Assembly: GCA_038147395.1 (NCBI GenBank)
Contig: JAYQTM010000001.1
Span: 124,001 to 188,000, forward strand
DNA from: Eutrophovita brisbanensis
GTDB taxonomy: Bacteria; Pseudomonadota; Gammaproteobacteria; Burkholderiales; Eutrophovitaceae
Direction: 5' to 3'
DNA length: 64,000 nt
The stretch's first letter is position 1; every line of letters begins with the position of its first letter. Of this stretch, positions 27,221-36,623 are shown one piece after another. Under the pieces are notes generated by a model, which saw only the letters and a program-made list of their open reading frames with translations, searched no databases and was not told the origin of the DNA. The translations under genes were made by a program, and so were the position numbers.

Positions 27221-27226
27221 TATAAT
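27221..27226 (+). promoter_or_regulatory. Possible -10 element upstream of mnmG
   Basis: A perfect TATAAT lies 29 bp before the mnmG ATG. No clear -35 is seen at the proper distance; that position falls at the right edge of parS. If it is a real promoter of the mnmG-rsmG-parA-parB run, ParB bound at parS could affect it. Weak evidence. Confidence 0.3.
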
Positions 27227-27254
27227 TAGTGAAATCAATCTTTTGGCTATATTG

Positions 27255-29153
27255 ATGCTTTTTTCGAAGAGTTACGACGTCATTGTTATCGGGGGTGGAC
27301 ACGCAGGGACTGAGGCTGCGCTTGCGTCAGCGCGGTCGGGTGCCAACACCCTGCTATTGACTCACAGCATCGAAACCCTTGGGCAGATGTCTTGTAACCC
27401 CTCGATTGGCGGAATCGGTAAAGGGCACCTTGTCAAAGAAATCGATGCTCTTGGTGGCGCCATGGCGGAAGCTGCAGACGAGGCAGGAATTCATTTTCGT
27501 CGGCTTAACGCGAGCAAAGGTCCGGCTGTTCGTGCCACAAGGGCGCAGGCCGATCGCGTGCTTTATCGGCAGGCGATCAGGCGAAGGATTGAAAATCAAG
27601 AACGATTAGACGTATTTCAGGGGGCGGCGACAGATCTCATCGTTCGTGGGGACGCGGTCGCTGGCGTGGTGACGAACATTGGTCTTGAAATAAGTGCAAA
27701 GTCGGTTGTTTTAACGGCAGGAACGTTTTTGGCGGGCAAGATCCACGTGGGTCTTGAGAACCATGAGGCAGGACGGGCAGGAGACCCTCCGGCCAATGCG
27801 CTGTCGGCTCGTTTAAGGGAGCTTAATCTGCCAGTAGGGCGACTTAAAACGGGCACCCCACCAAGAATCGACGGTCGCACGATCAATTTTTCAAAATTAG
27901 AGAAACAGGTCGGGGACAGCCCGAGACCGGTATTTTCGTTTCTTGGATCGCGGGAACAGCACCCCGACCAGGTTGCTTGTTGGATCACACATACCAATGA
28001 ACGTACTCATGAGCTGATTCGGTCGGGACTCGATCGCTCTCCGATGTATACAGGTGTTATTGAGGGTGTTGGGCCAAGGTATTGTCCATCGATCGAGGAT
28101 AAGGTGGTTCGTTTCGCGGACCGCGACAAACATCAAATATTTCTCGAGCCCGAAGGACTACAAACCCATGAATACTATCCAAATGGTATTTCCACGAGTT
28201 TACCGTTCGACATCCAGGTGGAGATCGTTAAGTCAATCAATGGTTTGGAGGACGCCTATATCTTGAGGCCCGGCTACGCCATCGAATACGATTACTTTGA
28301 CCCTCGGGCGCTTAACGCAAGCTTAGAAACAAAATCTATCAAACAGTTGTTTTTTGCGGGCCAAATTAACGGTACAACCGGTTACGAGGAAGCGGCTGCG
28401 CAAGGATTGCTGGCTGGCCTAAACGCTGCTCGAAAGTCTCGAGATCAGGAAACATGGTGTCCTAGGCGAGATGAGGCGTACCTCGGGGTTTTGGTCGATG
28501 ACTTAATCACCCGAGGGGTCAGTGAGCCGTACCGAATGTTTACGAGCCGAGCTGAGTACCGCCTAAGCCTACGGGAAGACAATGCTGATTTAAGGCTGAC
28601 GCCGATTGGTCGACAGTTGGGGCTCGTCACAGATGGCCGATGGCAACAATTCGAATGTAAGAGAGACGCTGTCACGACCGAGACTCAGCGTCTGACCAAG
28701 TTGCAGGTCACTCCGGCGCAAGACTCGGTCGATAATATGTCACGCCTGATTGGAAAAACTTTGGAACACGAGTATCCCGCGATACAACTGCTGAAGCGAC
28801 CAGAGGTTTCGTACGCGGCGCTTATGGAGCTTCAAGGTTTAGGTCCGGGCGTCGGCGATGAAGCGGTCGCAGAACAGGTTGAAATACAGGCAAAGTATTC
28901 GGGATATATCGCGCGACAAAGTGAGGAAGTAAAGCGCTCGCTCGGACTAGAAACCACCAAGATTCCGGCTGAAATGAATTACGATGACGTCACCGGGTTA
29001 TCGAATGAGGCAAGGCAAAAGCTGTCAGTAAATGCACCCGAAACACTAGGACAAGCGAGCCGAATTTCGGGGATCACACCTGCTGCTGTCGCTTTATTAC
29101 ATGTTCATATCAAGAGGTTTTCGGTTCAGGACGGCGCCCGAGAGGCGAGTTGA
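27255..29153 (+). CDS. mnmG: tRNA uridine 5-carboxymethylaminomethyl modification enzyme MnmG
   Basis: FAD-binding partner of MnmE (GidA). From the ATG giving MLFSKSYDVIVIGGGHAGTE (a TTG four codons earlier is possible) the protein is 632 residues, the usual length. The FAD motif GGGHAGTEAA is at about 13-22, the family signature GLKTGTPPRID-like segment (VGRLKTGTPPRIDGRTI) at about 195-211, and PGYAIEYDYFDPRAL at about 338-352. The stop overlaps the rsmG ATG (TGATG). Confidence 0.96.
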   Translation: MLFSKSYDVIVIGGGHAGTEAALASARSGANTLLLTHSIETLGQMSCNPSIGGIGKGHLVKEIDALGGAMAEAADEAGIHFRRLNASKGPAVRATRAQADRVLYRQAIRRRIENQERLDVFQGAATDLIVRGDAVAGVVTNIGLEISAKSVVLTAGTFLAGKIHVGLENHEAGRAGDPPANALSARLRELNLPVGRLKTGTPPRIDGRTINFSKLEKQVGDSPRPVFSFLGSREQHPDQVACWITHTNERTHELIRSGLDRSPMYTGVIEGVGPRYCPSIEDKVVRFADRDKHQIFLEPEGLQTHEYYPNGISTSLPFDIQVEIVKSINGLEDAYILRPGYAIEYDYFDPRALNASLETKSIKQLFFAGQINGTTGYEEAAAQGLLAGLNAARKSRDQETWCPRRDEAYLGVLVDDLITRGVSEPYRMFTSRAEYRLSLREDNADLRLTPIGRQLGLVTDGRWQQFECKRDAVTTETQRLTKLQVTPAQDSVDNMSRLIGKTLEHEYPAIQLLKRPEVSYAALMELQGLGPGVGDEAVAEQVEIQAKYSGYIARQSEEVKRSLGLETTKIPAEMNYDDVTGLSNEARQKLSVNAPETLGQASRISGITPAAVALLHVHIKRFSVQDGAREAS

Positions 29154-29797
29154 TGGCCCCCCTAGAGTTCGATCTTTCTGAGCAAATTGTTCGGGAGCTG
29201 GCACAAGACGCCACGCCAAATTCGGCGAAGCTCTTGGTTGATTTTCTCAAGCTGCTGGATAAATGGAACAATGTTTATAACCTGACATCGATCTCTCCGA
29301 AACAAATGTGGGTAAGCGCTCACATCTACGATAGCCTATCTATATCAAGGATGATCCCAACAGGGAGCGTGCTAGATGTAGGTACTGGTGGAGGGTTTCC
29401 CGGCATCCCATTGGCAATCACTCAGCCGCAAAGAGAGTTTGCGTTACTCGATCGCAGCCAAAAGAAAACAAGTTTTTTGCGTCAGGCGGTAATTGAACTT
29501 GGGTTAAGTAATGTGAAAATAATCACTAGCCGCATAGAGGCATACAAGACGGATCGGCTTTTCGATGTTATTGTCTCGCGTGCGTTCAGCGACTTGCGGC
29601 CATTCGTCGAATCGGTCGAGAGGCTTCTTTCTCCAACAGGAGTTTTGTTGGCGATGAAGGGCAAGAATCCGACAAGCGAAATTGATTCATTACCATCGGG
29701 TTGGGTACAGCAAACTGTTGCATTGGACGTGCCAAGACTCGATGCAGAGCGACATCTTGTGGTGCTGACAAAAAATAAGTTGATGACTGAGGATTAA
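29153..29797 (+). CDS. rsmG: 16S rRNA m7G527 methyltransferase
   Basis: RsmG (GidB) methylates G527 of 16S rRNA. The 214-residue protein shows the SAM-binding loop VLDVGTGGGFPGIPLAI at about 73-89 and the family helix FLRQAVIELGLSNV. The ATG overlapping the mnmG stop is preferred to the TTG one codon earlier. Followed 5 bp later by parA. Confidence 0.94.
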   Translation: MAPLEFDLSEQIVRELAQDATPNSAKLLVDFLKLLDKWNNVYNLTSISPKQMWVSAHIYDSLSISRMIPTGSVLDVGTGGGFPGIPLAITQPQREFALLDRSQKKTSFLRQAVIELGLSNVKIITSRIEAYKTDRLFDVIVSRAFSDLRPFVESVERLLSPTGVLLAMKGKNPTSEIDSLPSGWVQQTVALDVPRLDAERHLVVLTKNKLMTED

Positions 29798-29802
29798 ATA
29801 AC

Positions 29803-30576
29803 GTGGCCTCTTGGATTATTGCCATCGCGAACCAGAAAGGAGGCGTTGGTAAAACAACGACGACAATTAATCTTGCGACGGAGATTCAAGGCCGAGGATC
29901 TCGGGTTCTCTTGATTGATCTCGATCCTCAGGGGAATGCGACCACTGGCAGTGGGATCGATAAAAAAACCGTGACATCAAGTGTGTATGACGTGCTTGCG
30001 AACGGTATCGGTATCGCTGATGTGCGAGTGAAAAGTGGTTCGGGACATTACGACGTACTGCCGGCGAATCAAGACCTAGCAGGAGCAGAGGTTGAGCTTG
30101 TTGAGGTACAAAATAGAGACCAACGGTTGAAGCAAGCGTTGACGGCTGTTCACGATGAATACGATTATGTGTTGGTTGATTGCCCGCCCGCACTTAGCTT
30201 GTTGACACTCAATGGTCTTGCGGCTGCTCGATCTGTCATGATCCCGATGCAGTGTGAATATTACGCACTTGAAGGATTAAGTGATTTGGTCAACACAATC
30301 AAGCGAGTGAAGTTGCGGTTAAATCCTCAATTAGAAATTGGTGGATTGGTCCGAACAATGTTCGATGGGCGTAACTCACTCACGAATCAGGTCTCCGAAC
30401 AGCTGTTGCATCATTTCGGGGCTAAGGTTTTTGAAACGGTAATACCTAGAAATGTTCGTGTTGCGGAGGCGCCAAGTTTCGGCATGCCAGTGACTGTATA
30501 CGACAAGCTGTCAAAGGGAGCTGAGGCGTATCGAGCGCTAACGGACGAATTTCTCTTAAGATTTGAAAAAGGTTGA
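29803..30576 (+). CDS. parA: Chromosome partitioning ATPase ParA (Soj)
   Basis: Walker-type ATPase that forms the dynamic gradient moving ParB-parS complexes. The 257-residue protein starts at GTG (MASWIIAIANQKGG) and has the deviant Walker A KGGVGKTTTTINLA at about 11-24, VLLIDLDPQGNAT at about 36-48 and the Walker B region DYVLVDCPPALSLLT at about 115-129. It lacks the N-terminal DNA-binding domain of plasmid type Ia proteins, so it is the chromosomal type. Pairs with parB and the nearby parS. Confidence 0.96.
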   Translation: MASWIIAIANQKGGVGKTTTTINLATEIQGRGSRVLLIDLDPQGNATTGSGIDKKTVTSSVYDVLANGIGIADVRVKSGSGHYDVLPANQDLAGAEVELVEVQNRDQRLKQALTAVHDEYDYVLVDCPPALSLLTLNGLAAARSVMIPMQCEYYALEGLSDLVNTIKRVKLRLNPQLEIGGLVRTMFDGRNSLTNQVSEQLLHHFGAKVFETVIPRNVRVAEAPSFGMPVTVYDKLSKGAEAYRALTDEFLLRFEKG

Positions 30577-30578
30577 AG

Positions 30579-31445
30579 ATGGTCAAGATGAAAGGATTGG
30601 GTCGGGGCCTTGATGCGTTGCTGGGCTCGACGGAAGAGGTAAATCAGAGCTTAACCCAAGATCAATCGCTACCAGTCAATTCGTTGAGTCCGGGAAAATA
30701 TCAGCCACGACTCGCAGTTAATGATGATTCGATAACGGAGCTAGCGGAATCGATTCGTTCGCAAGGCATCATACAACCGTTGATAGTACGTCGAGTTGGT
30801 GGAGACAGTTACGAGATCATTGCAGGCGAGCGACGATGGCGGGCTGCAAAACAAGCTGGTCTCGACAGTGTGCCCGTGATCATCAAGGAGGTGGACGATA
30901 ACGCTGCATTGGCAATGGCGCTGATTGAGAACATTCAGCGAGAGGATTTGAACGTCATTGATGAAGCGCTTGGAATTAAACGATTAATCGAGGAGTTCGG
31001 GCTAACTCATGAGGGCGCAGCTAATGTTCTTGGCAAATCGCGTGCATCAGTTACCAATGCACAACGCTTGCTTCAATTGACCGAGGAAGTTCAGGTGTTA
31101 CTCAAAAGCGGGAAGATCGAAATGGGCCATGCTCGGGCCTTGGTGGGTTTGGAATCTCGAAGACAAAAAGAATTGGCAACACGCATCGTGGCGCTTGGAC
31201 TCAGCGTAAGAGATGCTGAGAGTTTAGCCAGAAAGGACCCCCTAGCGACTAAATCTAGCGGGACTAAATCCAAGTCACCCCAAAGGGTAGATCGGGACCT
31301 CGTCAATTTACAGACTGACATTTCCGAATCGCTTGGCACGAGCGTTAAGATCAACGCGAATAAAAAAGGGGCCGGAAAGCTCACCATTGCGTTTTCCGGG
31401 CTCGAGGAGTTGGACGCAATTCTGGCGAAACTGCGGCATCGATAG
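30579..31445 (+). CDS. parB: Chromosome partitioning protein ParB (Spo0J)
   Basis: CTP-dependent DNA clamp that loads at parS. The likely start is the ATG giving MVKMKGLGRGLDALLG (288 residues), with GAAAAAGG upstream; a TTG two codons earlier is also in frame. The ParB/Srx CTP-binding motif is seen at GERRWRAAKQAG at about 86-97, with LIENIQREDLN at about 114-124 and the helix-turn-helix after it, and a C-terminal dimer domain after a basic linker. The parA stop is 2 bp upstream. Confidence 0.95.
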   Translation: MVKMKGLGRGLDALLGSTEEVNQSLTQDQSLPVNSLSPGKYQPRLAVNDDSITELAESIRSQGIIQPLIVRRVGGDSYEIIAGERRWRAAKQAGLDSVPVIIKEVDDNAALAMALIENIQREDLNVIDEALGIKRLIEEFGLTHEGAANVLGKSRASVTNAQRLLQLTEEVQVLLKSGKIEMGHARALVGLESRRQKELATRIVALGLSVRDAESLARKDPLATKSSGTKSKSPQRVDRDLVNLQTDISESLGTSVKINANKKGAGKLTIAFSGLEELDAILAKLRHR

Positions 31446-31466
31446 CTGAGGCGACGAGCGGATTCG

Positions 31467-31495
31467 TTGACACTATTCGGACGAATAACTAGAAT
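31467..31495 (+). promoter_or_regulatory. Sigma-70 promoter of the atp operon
   Basis: TTGACA at 31467-31472 and TAGAAT at 31490-31495 are separated by 17 bp, 50-70 bp before atpI. One base differs from the ideal. It lies just after the parB stop and is the only strong promoter seen before the ATP synthase genes. Confidence 0.78.
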
Positions 31496-31545
31496 ACCCC
31501 CCTTTTTGTGGGTTGGTTAGCGCTCGGATTTGCGCATGAGGCCGA

Positions 31546-31932
31546 TTGCGAAGTGAGCTCAAGCAAATGACGCCACGCTTTGGGGCGAAGCGAGTCTTAA
31601 TGACTCAAGCTATAATTGCGGCGGTCGCAACAATCGGTTTTGGTGTTTTAAGTGATTTTTCGGCGGTAACGAAGTCATCGGCTCTTGGAGGTTTAATTGC
31701 GTTCATCCCTTCGGCCTACTATGTCTGGAGATCTTCCAGGCTGCTGAATCCGGGCGAGGCGGCGGAAATACTGAAGGCAAATTACAAGGCCGAGGCGGGA
31801 AAACTTGGTTTAACAGCAGTTTTGTTCGGAGTGGCATTTACCCAGTTCGGACCTATAGCGGCGGTACCCTTGTTTGCGACATATATATTAACGTTGTTGT
31901 CGTATTGGGTCGCGCTGCTCTTAGTCAGATAA
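31546..31932 (+). CDS. atpI: ATP synthase assembly protein I
   Basis: A small membrane protein of about 121-128 residues with four hydrophobic segments (about 18-36, 43-62, 85-105, 107-126) placed first in the atp operon. AtpI proteins aid assembly of the c-ring. The start is uncertain: a TTG at 31546 or the ATG at 31567 (MTPRFGAKRVLMTQ). Low sequence conservation is normal for this family; the assignment rests on position, size and membrane pattern. Confidence 0.8.
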   Translation: MRSELKQMTPRFGAKRVLMTQAIIAAVATIGFGVLSDFSAVTKSSALGGLIAFIPSAYYVWRSSRLLNPGEAAEILKANYKAEAGKLGLTAVLFGVAFTQFGPIAAVPLFATYILTLLSYWVALLLVR

Positions 31933-31955
31933 ACGAAATATAGAGAAACAAATAT

Positions 31956-32744
31956 ATGGCCTCATCTGGAGCACAAACTTCGAGTGAATACATCGCACAC
32001 CACCTTCAAAACCTTCACGTGGGTCAAGGCTTTTGGAGCGTGCATCTTGATACCTTAATTGTCTCTGGTCTTCTTGGACTGCTTGCTTTTGGGTTGATGG
32101 CGTACCTCGCGAAGAAAGCGACCAGCACCACGCCGTCTGGCGCTCAGAACTTCGTGGAAATGGTAGTGACTTTGGTTGATGACCAAGTAAAAGACACCTT
32201 CCATGCAAAGAGTAATTTGGTGACACCTTTGGCGATTACGATTTTTGTGTGGGTGTTTTTAATGAATGCTATGGACTTAATCCCCGTTGACTTCTTGCCC
32301 GAAACGGCGAAAGCGGCAGGTGTTGATTATTTAAAAGTCGTGCCAACAACCGATTTGAATCTGACTTTTGGCATGGCGTTCGCTGTGTTTGTGATGATGA
32401 TCGCATTCAACTTTAAGTACAAAGGTGCGGGCGGATTTCTTAAAGAAGCCTTAACGGTGCCGTTTGGCAAGTACATGTTCCCCGTCAATTTGCTCTTCAG
32501 AATTATTGAAGACATTGCGAAGCCAATTTCACTGTCTCTTCGTTTGTTCGGAAACATGTATGCCGGTGAAATGGTATTTATTCTGTTAGCTGTTCTGATG
32601 GGGGCTTCTTACGTTTGGATGCCTGTCGGGGCAGTCTTGAGTCTTGGTTGGGCTCTTTTCCACATATTGATCATCACGCTGCAGGCTTTTGTATTCATGA
32701 TGCTTACGGTCGTTTATATGAGCATGGCGTCAGAACATCATTAA
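31956..32744 (+). CDS. atpB: F0F1 ATP synthase subunit a
   Basis: Integral membrane subunit that forms the proton half-channels against the c-ring. The 262 residues have the conserved SLRLFGNMYAGEMVF at about 191-205, with the essential arginine, and ITLQAFVFMMLTVVYMSMA near the end. Five or six membrane segments are visible. Second gene of the operon, 23 bp after atpI. Confidence 0.96.
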   Translation: MASSGAQTSSEYIAHHLQNLHVGQGFWSVHLDTLIVSGLLGLLAFGLMAYLAKKATSTTPSGAQNFVEMVVTLVDDQVKDTFHAKSNLVTPLAITIFVWVFLMNAMDLIPVDFLPETAKAAGVDYLKVVPTTDLNLTFGMAFAVFVMMIAFNFKYKGAGGFLKEALTVPFGKYMFPVNLLFRIIEDIAKPISLSLRLFGNMYAGEMVFILLAVLMGASYVWMPVGAVLSLGWALFHILIITLQAFVFMMLTVVYMSMASEHH

Positions 32745-32792
32745 TTTTTAACTGAAATTTCTTACAACTTTAATTTGTATTAGGAGAAAAAA

Positions 32793-33053
32793 ATGGAACT
32801 CGCATCCGTACTTGGTATGACAGCAATCGCAGTGGCTTTGCTTATTGGCATGGGCGCACTCGGAACAGCTATTGGGTTTGGTATTCTCGGTGGTCGATTC
32901 CTCGAAGGCGCGGCTCGTCAGCCAGAGATGATCCCAACTCTTCAGGTGAAAATGTTTATTGTTGCTGGTCTTCTTGATGCCGTAACAATGATTGGTGTTG
33001 GTATCGCGTTGTTCTTGTTGTTCGCGAACCCTTTCCCAGCAATGATGGGCTAA
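32793..33053 (+). CDS. atpE: F0F1 ATP synthase subunit c
   Basis: An 86-residue hairpin of two membrane helices that forms the rotor ring. Helix 1 is glycine-rich (GMGALGTAIGFGILGGRFLEG) and the polar loop has ARQPEM at about 41-46. The ion-binding acid is the aspartate in GLLDAVTMIG at about 59-68, which suggests proton rather than sodium coupling. The ATG follows TAGGAGAAAAAA, a strong ribosome site that fits the high copy number of this subunit. Confidence 0.96.
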   Translation: MELASVLGMTAIAVALLIGMGALGTAIGFGILGGRFLEGAARQPEMIPTLQVKMFIVAGLLDAVTMIGVGIALFLLFANPFPAMMG

Positions 33054-33090
33054 CTGGTTCGGGTCTTCAAATTAAGCGCAGGAGAAAAGC

Positions 33091-33564
33091 GTGAATATAA
33101 ACGCAACACTATTAGGCCAAGCGCTCTGGTTCGGACTCTTCATATGGCTCACCATGAAGTACGTTTGGCCCCCGCTCCAAAAAGCGATGCAGGAGCGCCA
33201 AAAGCAAATCGCTGATGGCCTTGCTGCTGGTGAGAAAGGTAGACAAGAGCTCGCTCAGGCTGCAGAAAAAGTCACACTTGAACTTCAAAAGGCCCGAGAG
33301 CAAGCATCTGAGATTGTCTCTCAAGCGGAGAAACGTTCTGGCGAGCTTGTCGAGGAAGCTAAAAACCAAGCAAAGGCAGAAGGCGATAGGATCGTTGCTG
33401 CAGCTAAAGCAGAAATTGATCAAGAGCTTAACCGTGCTAAGGAGCAACTTCGCTCGCAGCTTGCAAGCTTAGCGGTTGTCGGTGCGGAGCAAATCCTCAA
33501 GAAAGAAATCGATGCGTCTGCACACGCCGACATGTTGAAAAGACTTGAGACGGAGCTGGGGTAA
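33091..33564 (+). CDS. atpF: F0F1 ATP synthase subunit b
   Basis: Peripheral stalk subunit: one N-terminal membrane helix (about 5-25) followed by a long charged coiled coil. The 157-residue protein starts at GTG (MNINATLLGQALWFGLFIWL) after GCAGGAGAAAAGC. Length is typical. Followed 3 bp later by atpH. Confidence 0.95.
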   Translation: MNINATLLGQALWFGLFIWLTMKYVWPPLQKAMQERQKQIADGLAAGEKGRQELAQAAEKVTLELQKAREQASEIVSQAEKRSGELVEEAKNQAKAEGDRIVAAAKAEIDQELNRAKEQLRSQLASLAVVGAEQILKKEIDASAHADMLKRLETELG

Positions 33565-33567
33565 GGT

Positions 33568-34104
33568 ATGGCTGAGTTAGCAACTTTGGCAAGACCATAT
33601 GCCCAGGCAATTTTCACTCTGGGTAAAGAGAATAATAGTCTTGATGCGTGGTCTGATTCATTGGCGTTTGTTGACGCAGTGTCAACTGATGACCAGTTTA
33701 AATCGATCGCGAATGCGCCAGATATAAAAATTAGCGACGTCGAGAAATTGTTTGTCTCAATCATCCAGGACAAGGTGTCGAAAGAAGTTGTTAATTTCGT
33801 CAGACTTCTCGTTGCTAATGGTCGGTTAACTGTTCTGAGTGAGGTTGTGTCTCAATTTGAGAAGCTCAAATCAGATGACGATGGGCTCGTTGAGGCGAAG
33901 ATTGATTCAGCGTTTGAATTGAATGCTGACCAAATCCAAACCATCGTTGACGGTCTTTCGAAGAAGTTAAACAAAAAAATTGATCCAGCCGTGAACGTAG
34001 ACGCGAGTCTAATTGGCGGCATAAAAATCCAAGTTGGTGACAAGGTCTGGGATGCTTCTGTGAGAGGGCGTCTACAAGAAATGACCGTGGCCTTAACGAA
34101 TTAA
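33568..34104 (+). CDS. atpH: F0F1 ATP synthase subunit delta
   Basis: Links the peripheral stalk (b2) to the top of F1. The 178-residue protein starts MAELATLARPYAQAIF, the family start, and ends with the conserved IGGIKIQVGDKVWDASVRGRL segment at about 149-169. Normal length. Confidence 0.95.
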   Translation: MAELATLARPYAQAIFTLGKENNSLDAWSDSLAFVDAVSTDDQFKSIANAPDIKISDVEKLFVSIIQDKVSKEVVNFVRLLVANGRLTVLSEVVSQFEKLKSDDDGLVEAKIDSAFELNADQIQTIVDGLSKKLNKKIDPAVNVDASLIGGIKIQVGDKVWDASVRGRLQEMTVALTN

Positions 34105-34123
34105 ATTTTAGGAGCATTGACTC

Positions 34124-35671
34124 ATGCAGTTAAATCCATCAGAGATCAGCGAGCTGATTAAAGGCAAGATTCAAAATTTTGAATCAGCAACTGAAGCAAA
34201 GACCCAGGGTACCGTCGTTTCTGTCACGGATGGTATCTGTCGTGTTCATGGGCTGTCAGACGTGATGCAGGGAGAGATGTTGGAGTTTCCTGGAAACACG
34301 TTCGGTCTCGCACTAAACCTTGAGCGAGACTCGGTTGGTGCCGTTGTGCTGGGTGACTATACCCACATCACCGAGGGCGATACGGTTAAGTGTACAGGCC
34401 GCATTCTCGAGGTTCCAGTTGGCCGAGAGCTCTTGGGACGTGTCGTTGATGCGCTTGGCCAGCCGATAGATGGCAAGGGCCCGATTAACGCGAAAGAGAC
34501 CGACGCAATCGAGAAAGTTGCACCGGGCGTGATTTGGCGTCAGTCAGTTGATGAACCAGTTCAGACAGGATTGAAATCTATTGACGCGATGGTGCCAGTT
34601 GGTCGCGGCCAGCGAGAGCTTGTCATCGGTGATAGACAAACGGGTAAAACCGCGGTGGCGATTGATGCGATCATCAACCAAAAAGGAAAAGACCTGATTT
34701 GCGTTTACGTCGCGATTGGTCAAAAAGCGTCGACCGTGGCCAACGTGGTTCGTAAGCTCGAAGAGCATGGCGCAATGGAATACACCATTGTTGTTGCAGC
34801 AACCGCTTCTGACTCGGCTGCGATGCAGTACATCGCGGCATACTCTGGATGCACGATGGGAGAATACTTCCGCGATCGAGGCGAAGACGCACTGATTATT
34901 TATGATGACTTAACAAAGCAGGCTTGGGCGTACAGACAAATATCCCTCTTGCTGCGTCGTCCTCCAGGCCGGGAAGCTTACCCTGGTGATGTGTTCTACT
35001 TACACTCACGTTTGTTGGAGCGAGCCGCTCGAGTATCTTCAGCGTGGGTAGAGCGACACACTAACGGTGAAGTCAAAGGAAAAACGGGATCACTCACGGC
35101 GCTACCGATTATTGAGACACAGGCGGGTGACGTATCGGCTTTCGTTCCCACTAACGTGATTTCGATTACCGACGGACAGATCTTCTTGGAAACTGATTTG
35201 TTTAACGCAGGCATTAGACCAGCGATTAACGCAGGTGTGTCGGTCTCTCGAGTGGGTGGTGCCGCGCAAACAAAAATCATGAAAAGAAAAGATACTGGAG
35301 GCGGCGTTCGATTGTCTCTTGCTCAGTATCGTGAACTTGCGGCGTTTGCTCAGTTTGCGTCTGATTTGGACGAAGCAACACGTAAGCAGCTCGAAAGAGG
35401 TCAAAAGGTTACTGAACTCATGAAGCAACCTCAGTACCAGCCAATGGAAGTGTGGGAGATGGCCCTCACGTTGTTTGCGGTGAATAATGATGTGTTTGAC
35501 GACATCGATGTAGACAAGGCGTTAAGTGCCGAGAAATCGATGAAGGATTATTTGAAGAGCAAATACGCAGACTTGGTTGGTCGCATTGATCAGGCCAAGA
35601 ATTTGAGCGCCGAAGACGAGGATGCTTTGAAGGCGGCGATCCAAGACTGGAAATCTAACGGTTCTTATTAA
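34124..35671 (+). CDS. atpA: F0F1 ATP synthase subunit alpha
   Basis: Non-catalytic nucleotide-binding subunit of F1. The 515 residues start MQLNPSEISELIKGKIQNF and have Walker A GDRQTGKTAVAIDAI at about 169-183, the arginine-finger region (PAINAGVSVSRVGGAAQ at about 366-382) and LLRRPPGREAYPGDVFYLHSR near 277. Length is typical. The ATG follows TAGGAGC. Confidence 0.97.
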   Translation: MQLNPSEISELIKGKIQNFESATEAKTQGTVVSVTDGICRVHGLSDVMQGEMLEFPGNTFGLALNLERDSVGAVVLGDYTHITEGDTVKCTGRILEVPVGRELLGRVVDALGQPIDGKGPINAKETDAIEKVAPGVIWRQSVDEPVQTGLKSIDAMVPVGRGQRELVIGDRQTGKTAVAIDAIINQKGKDLICVYVAIGQKASTVANVVRKLEEHGAMEYTIVVAATASDSAAMQYIAAYSGCTMGEYFRDRGEDALIIYDDLTKQAWAYRQISLLLRRPPGREAYPGDVFYLHSRLLERAARVSSAWVERHTNGEVKGKTGSLTALPIIETQAGDVSAFVPTNVISITDGQIFLETDLFNAGIRPAINAGVSVSRVGGAAQTKIMKRKDTGGGVRLSLAQYRELAAFAQFASDLDEATRKQLERGQKVTELMKQPQYQPMEVWEMALTLFAVNNDVFDDIDVDKALSAEKSMKDYLKSKYADLVGRIDQAKNLSAEDEDALKAAIQDWKSNGSY

Positions 35672-35721
35672 TCTACTTTAATGATGCTGAATTGGATGAT
35701 TAAAGATAGAGAGGCGATCTG

Positions 35722-36585
35722 ATGGCGGGTACTAAAGAGATAAGAACCAAAATTAAGAGTGTTCAAAATACTCGAAAGATTACCAAGGCGATGGAGATGG
35801 TTGCTGCGTCAAAGATGCGTAAAGCACAAGAGCGCATGCGCGCCGCACGACCGTTTGCTGAAAAAATTCGTGCTGTTGCGGCGAATATTTCTCACGCAAA
35901 CCCTGAATATCGACATCCTTACCTGACTGAGCGAGATACCGTGAAGCGAGCGGCGATGATCGTTGTTACAACGGACAAAGGGCTATGTGGCGCGTTGAAT
36001 ACCAACGTGTTGCGTATGGCACTCGCGCAATACAAGCAGTGGCAAGACGAGGGTGAGGAAGTTGATGTTTGCTGTATTGGTAGTAAGAGTGTCAGCTTCA
36101 TGCAACGACTTGGTGCTAACGTCGTTGCCGAAGTCAGTGGACTTGGCGATGCGCCGAAAATGGAAACCATTTTGGGAGCGATCAAAGTCATCTTAGATGG
36201 ATACAACGAGGATCGTTTCGACCGAGTTGTTTTGTTCTATAACAAGTTCATCAACACCATGAAACAAGAGCCGGTAGTTGAGCAGCTGTTACCGGTTAAA
36301 GGCGAGAAACTTGGTGCGCCAGACGGGGCTTGGGATTACATTTACGAGCCCGATGCGAAAGAGGTTCTTGACCAAGTTTTGAATCGATATATCGAGGCCG
36401 TTGTTTATCAGTCTGTGGCTGAGAACATGTCCTCAGAACAATCAGCACGGATGGTCGCAATGAAAGCCGCGTCAGACAATGCTGCCACACTCATTGACGA
36501 GTTAACGCTCGTTTACAACAAGTCGCGTCAGGCCGCAATTACTCAGGAGCTATCTGAAATTGTGAGCGGCGCAGCAGCAGTTTAA
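35722..36585 (+). CDS. atpG: F0F1 ATP synthase subunit gamma
   Basis: Central rotor shaft of F1. The 287-residue protein starts MAGTKEIRTKIKSVQNTRKI and ends with the family helix YNKSRQAAITQELSEIVSGA at about 264-283; TTDKGLCGALNTNV is at about 78-91. Normal length, in standard order between atpA and atpD. Confidence 0.96.
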   Translation: MAGTKEIRTKIKSVQNTRKITKAMEMVAASKMRKAQERMRAARPFAEKIRAVAANISHANPEYRHPYLTERDTVKRAAMIVVTTDKGLCGALNTNVLRMALAQYKQWQDEGEEVDVCCIGSKSVSFMQRLGANVVAEVSGLGDAPKMETILGAIKVILDGYNEDRFDRVVLFYNKFINTMKQEPVVEQLLPVKGEKLGAPDGAWDYIYEPDAKEVLDQVLNRYIEAVVYQSVAENMSSEQSARMVAMKAASDNAATLIDELTLVYNKSRQAAITQELSEIVSGAAAV

Positions 36586-36623
36586 TTTTTAACAGAATTT
36601 AATTTATACGGATAGAGAAAGCC

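Noticed and set aside
33112..33447. Open frames opposite atpF and other atp genes
   Set aside because: They mirror the strongly conserved atp genes in the other strand, have no ribosome sites and no family features.
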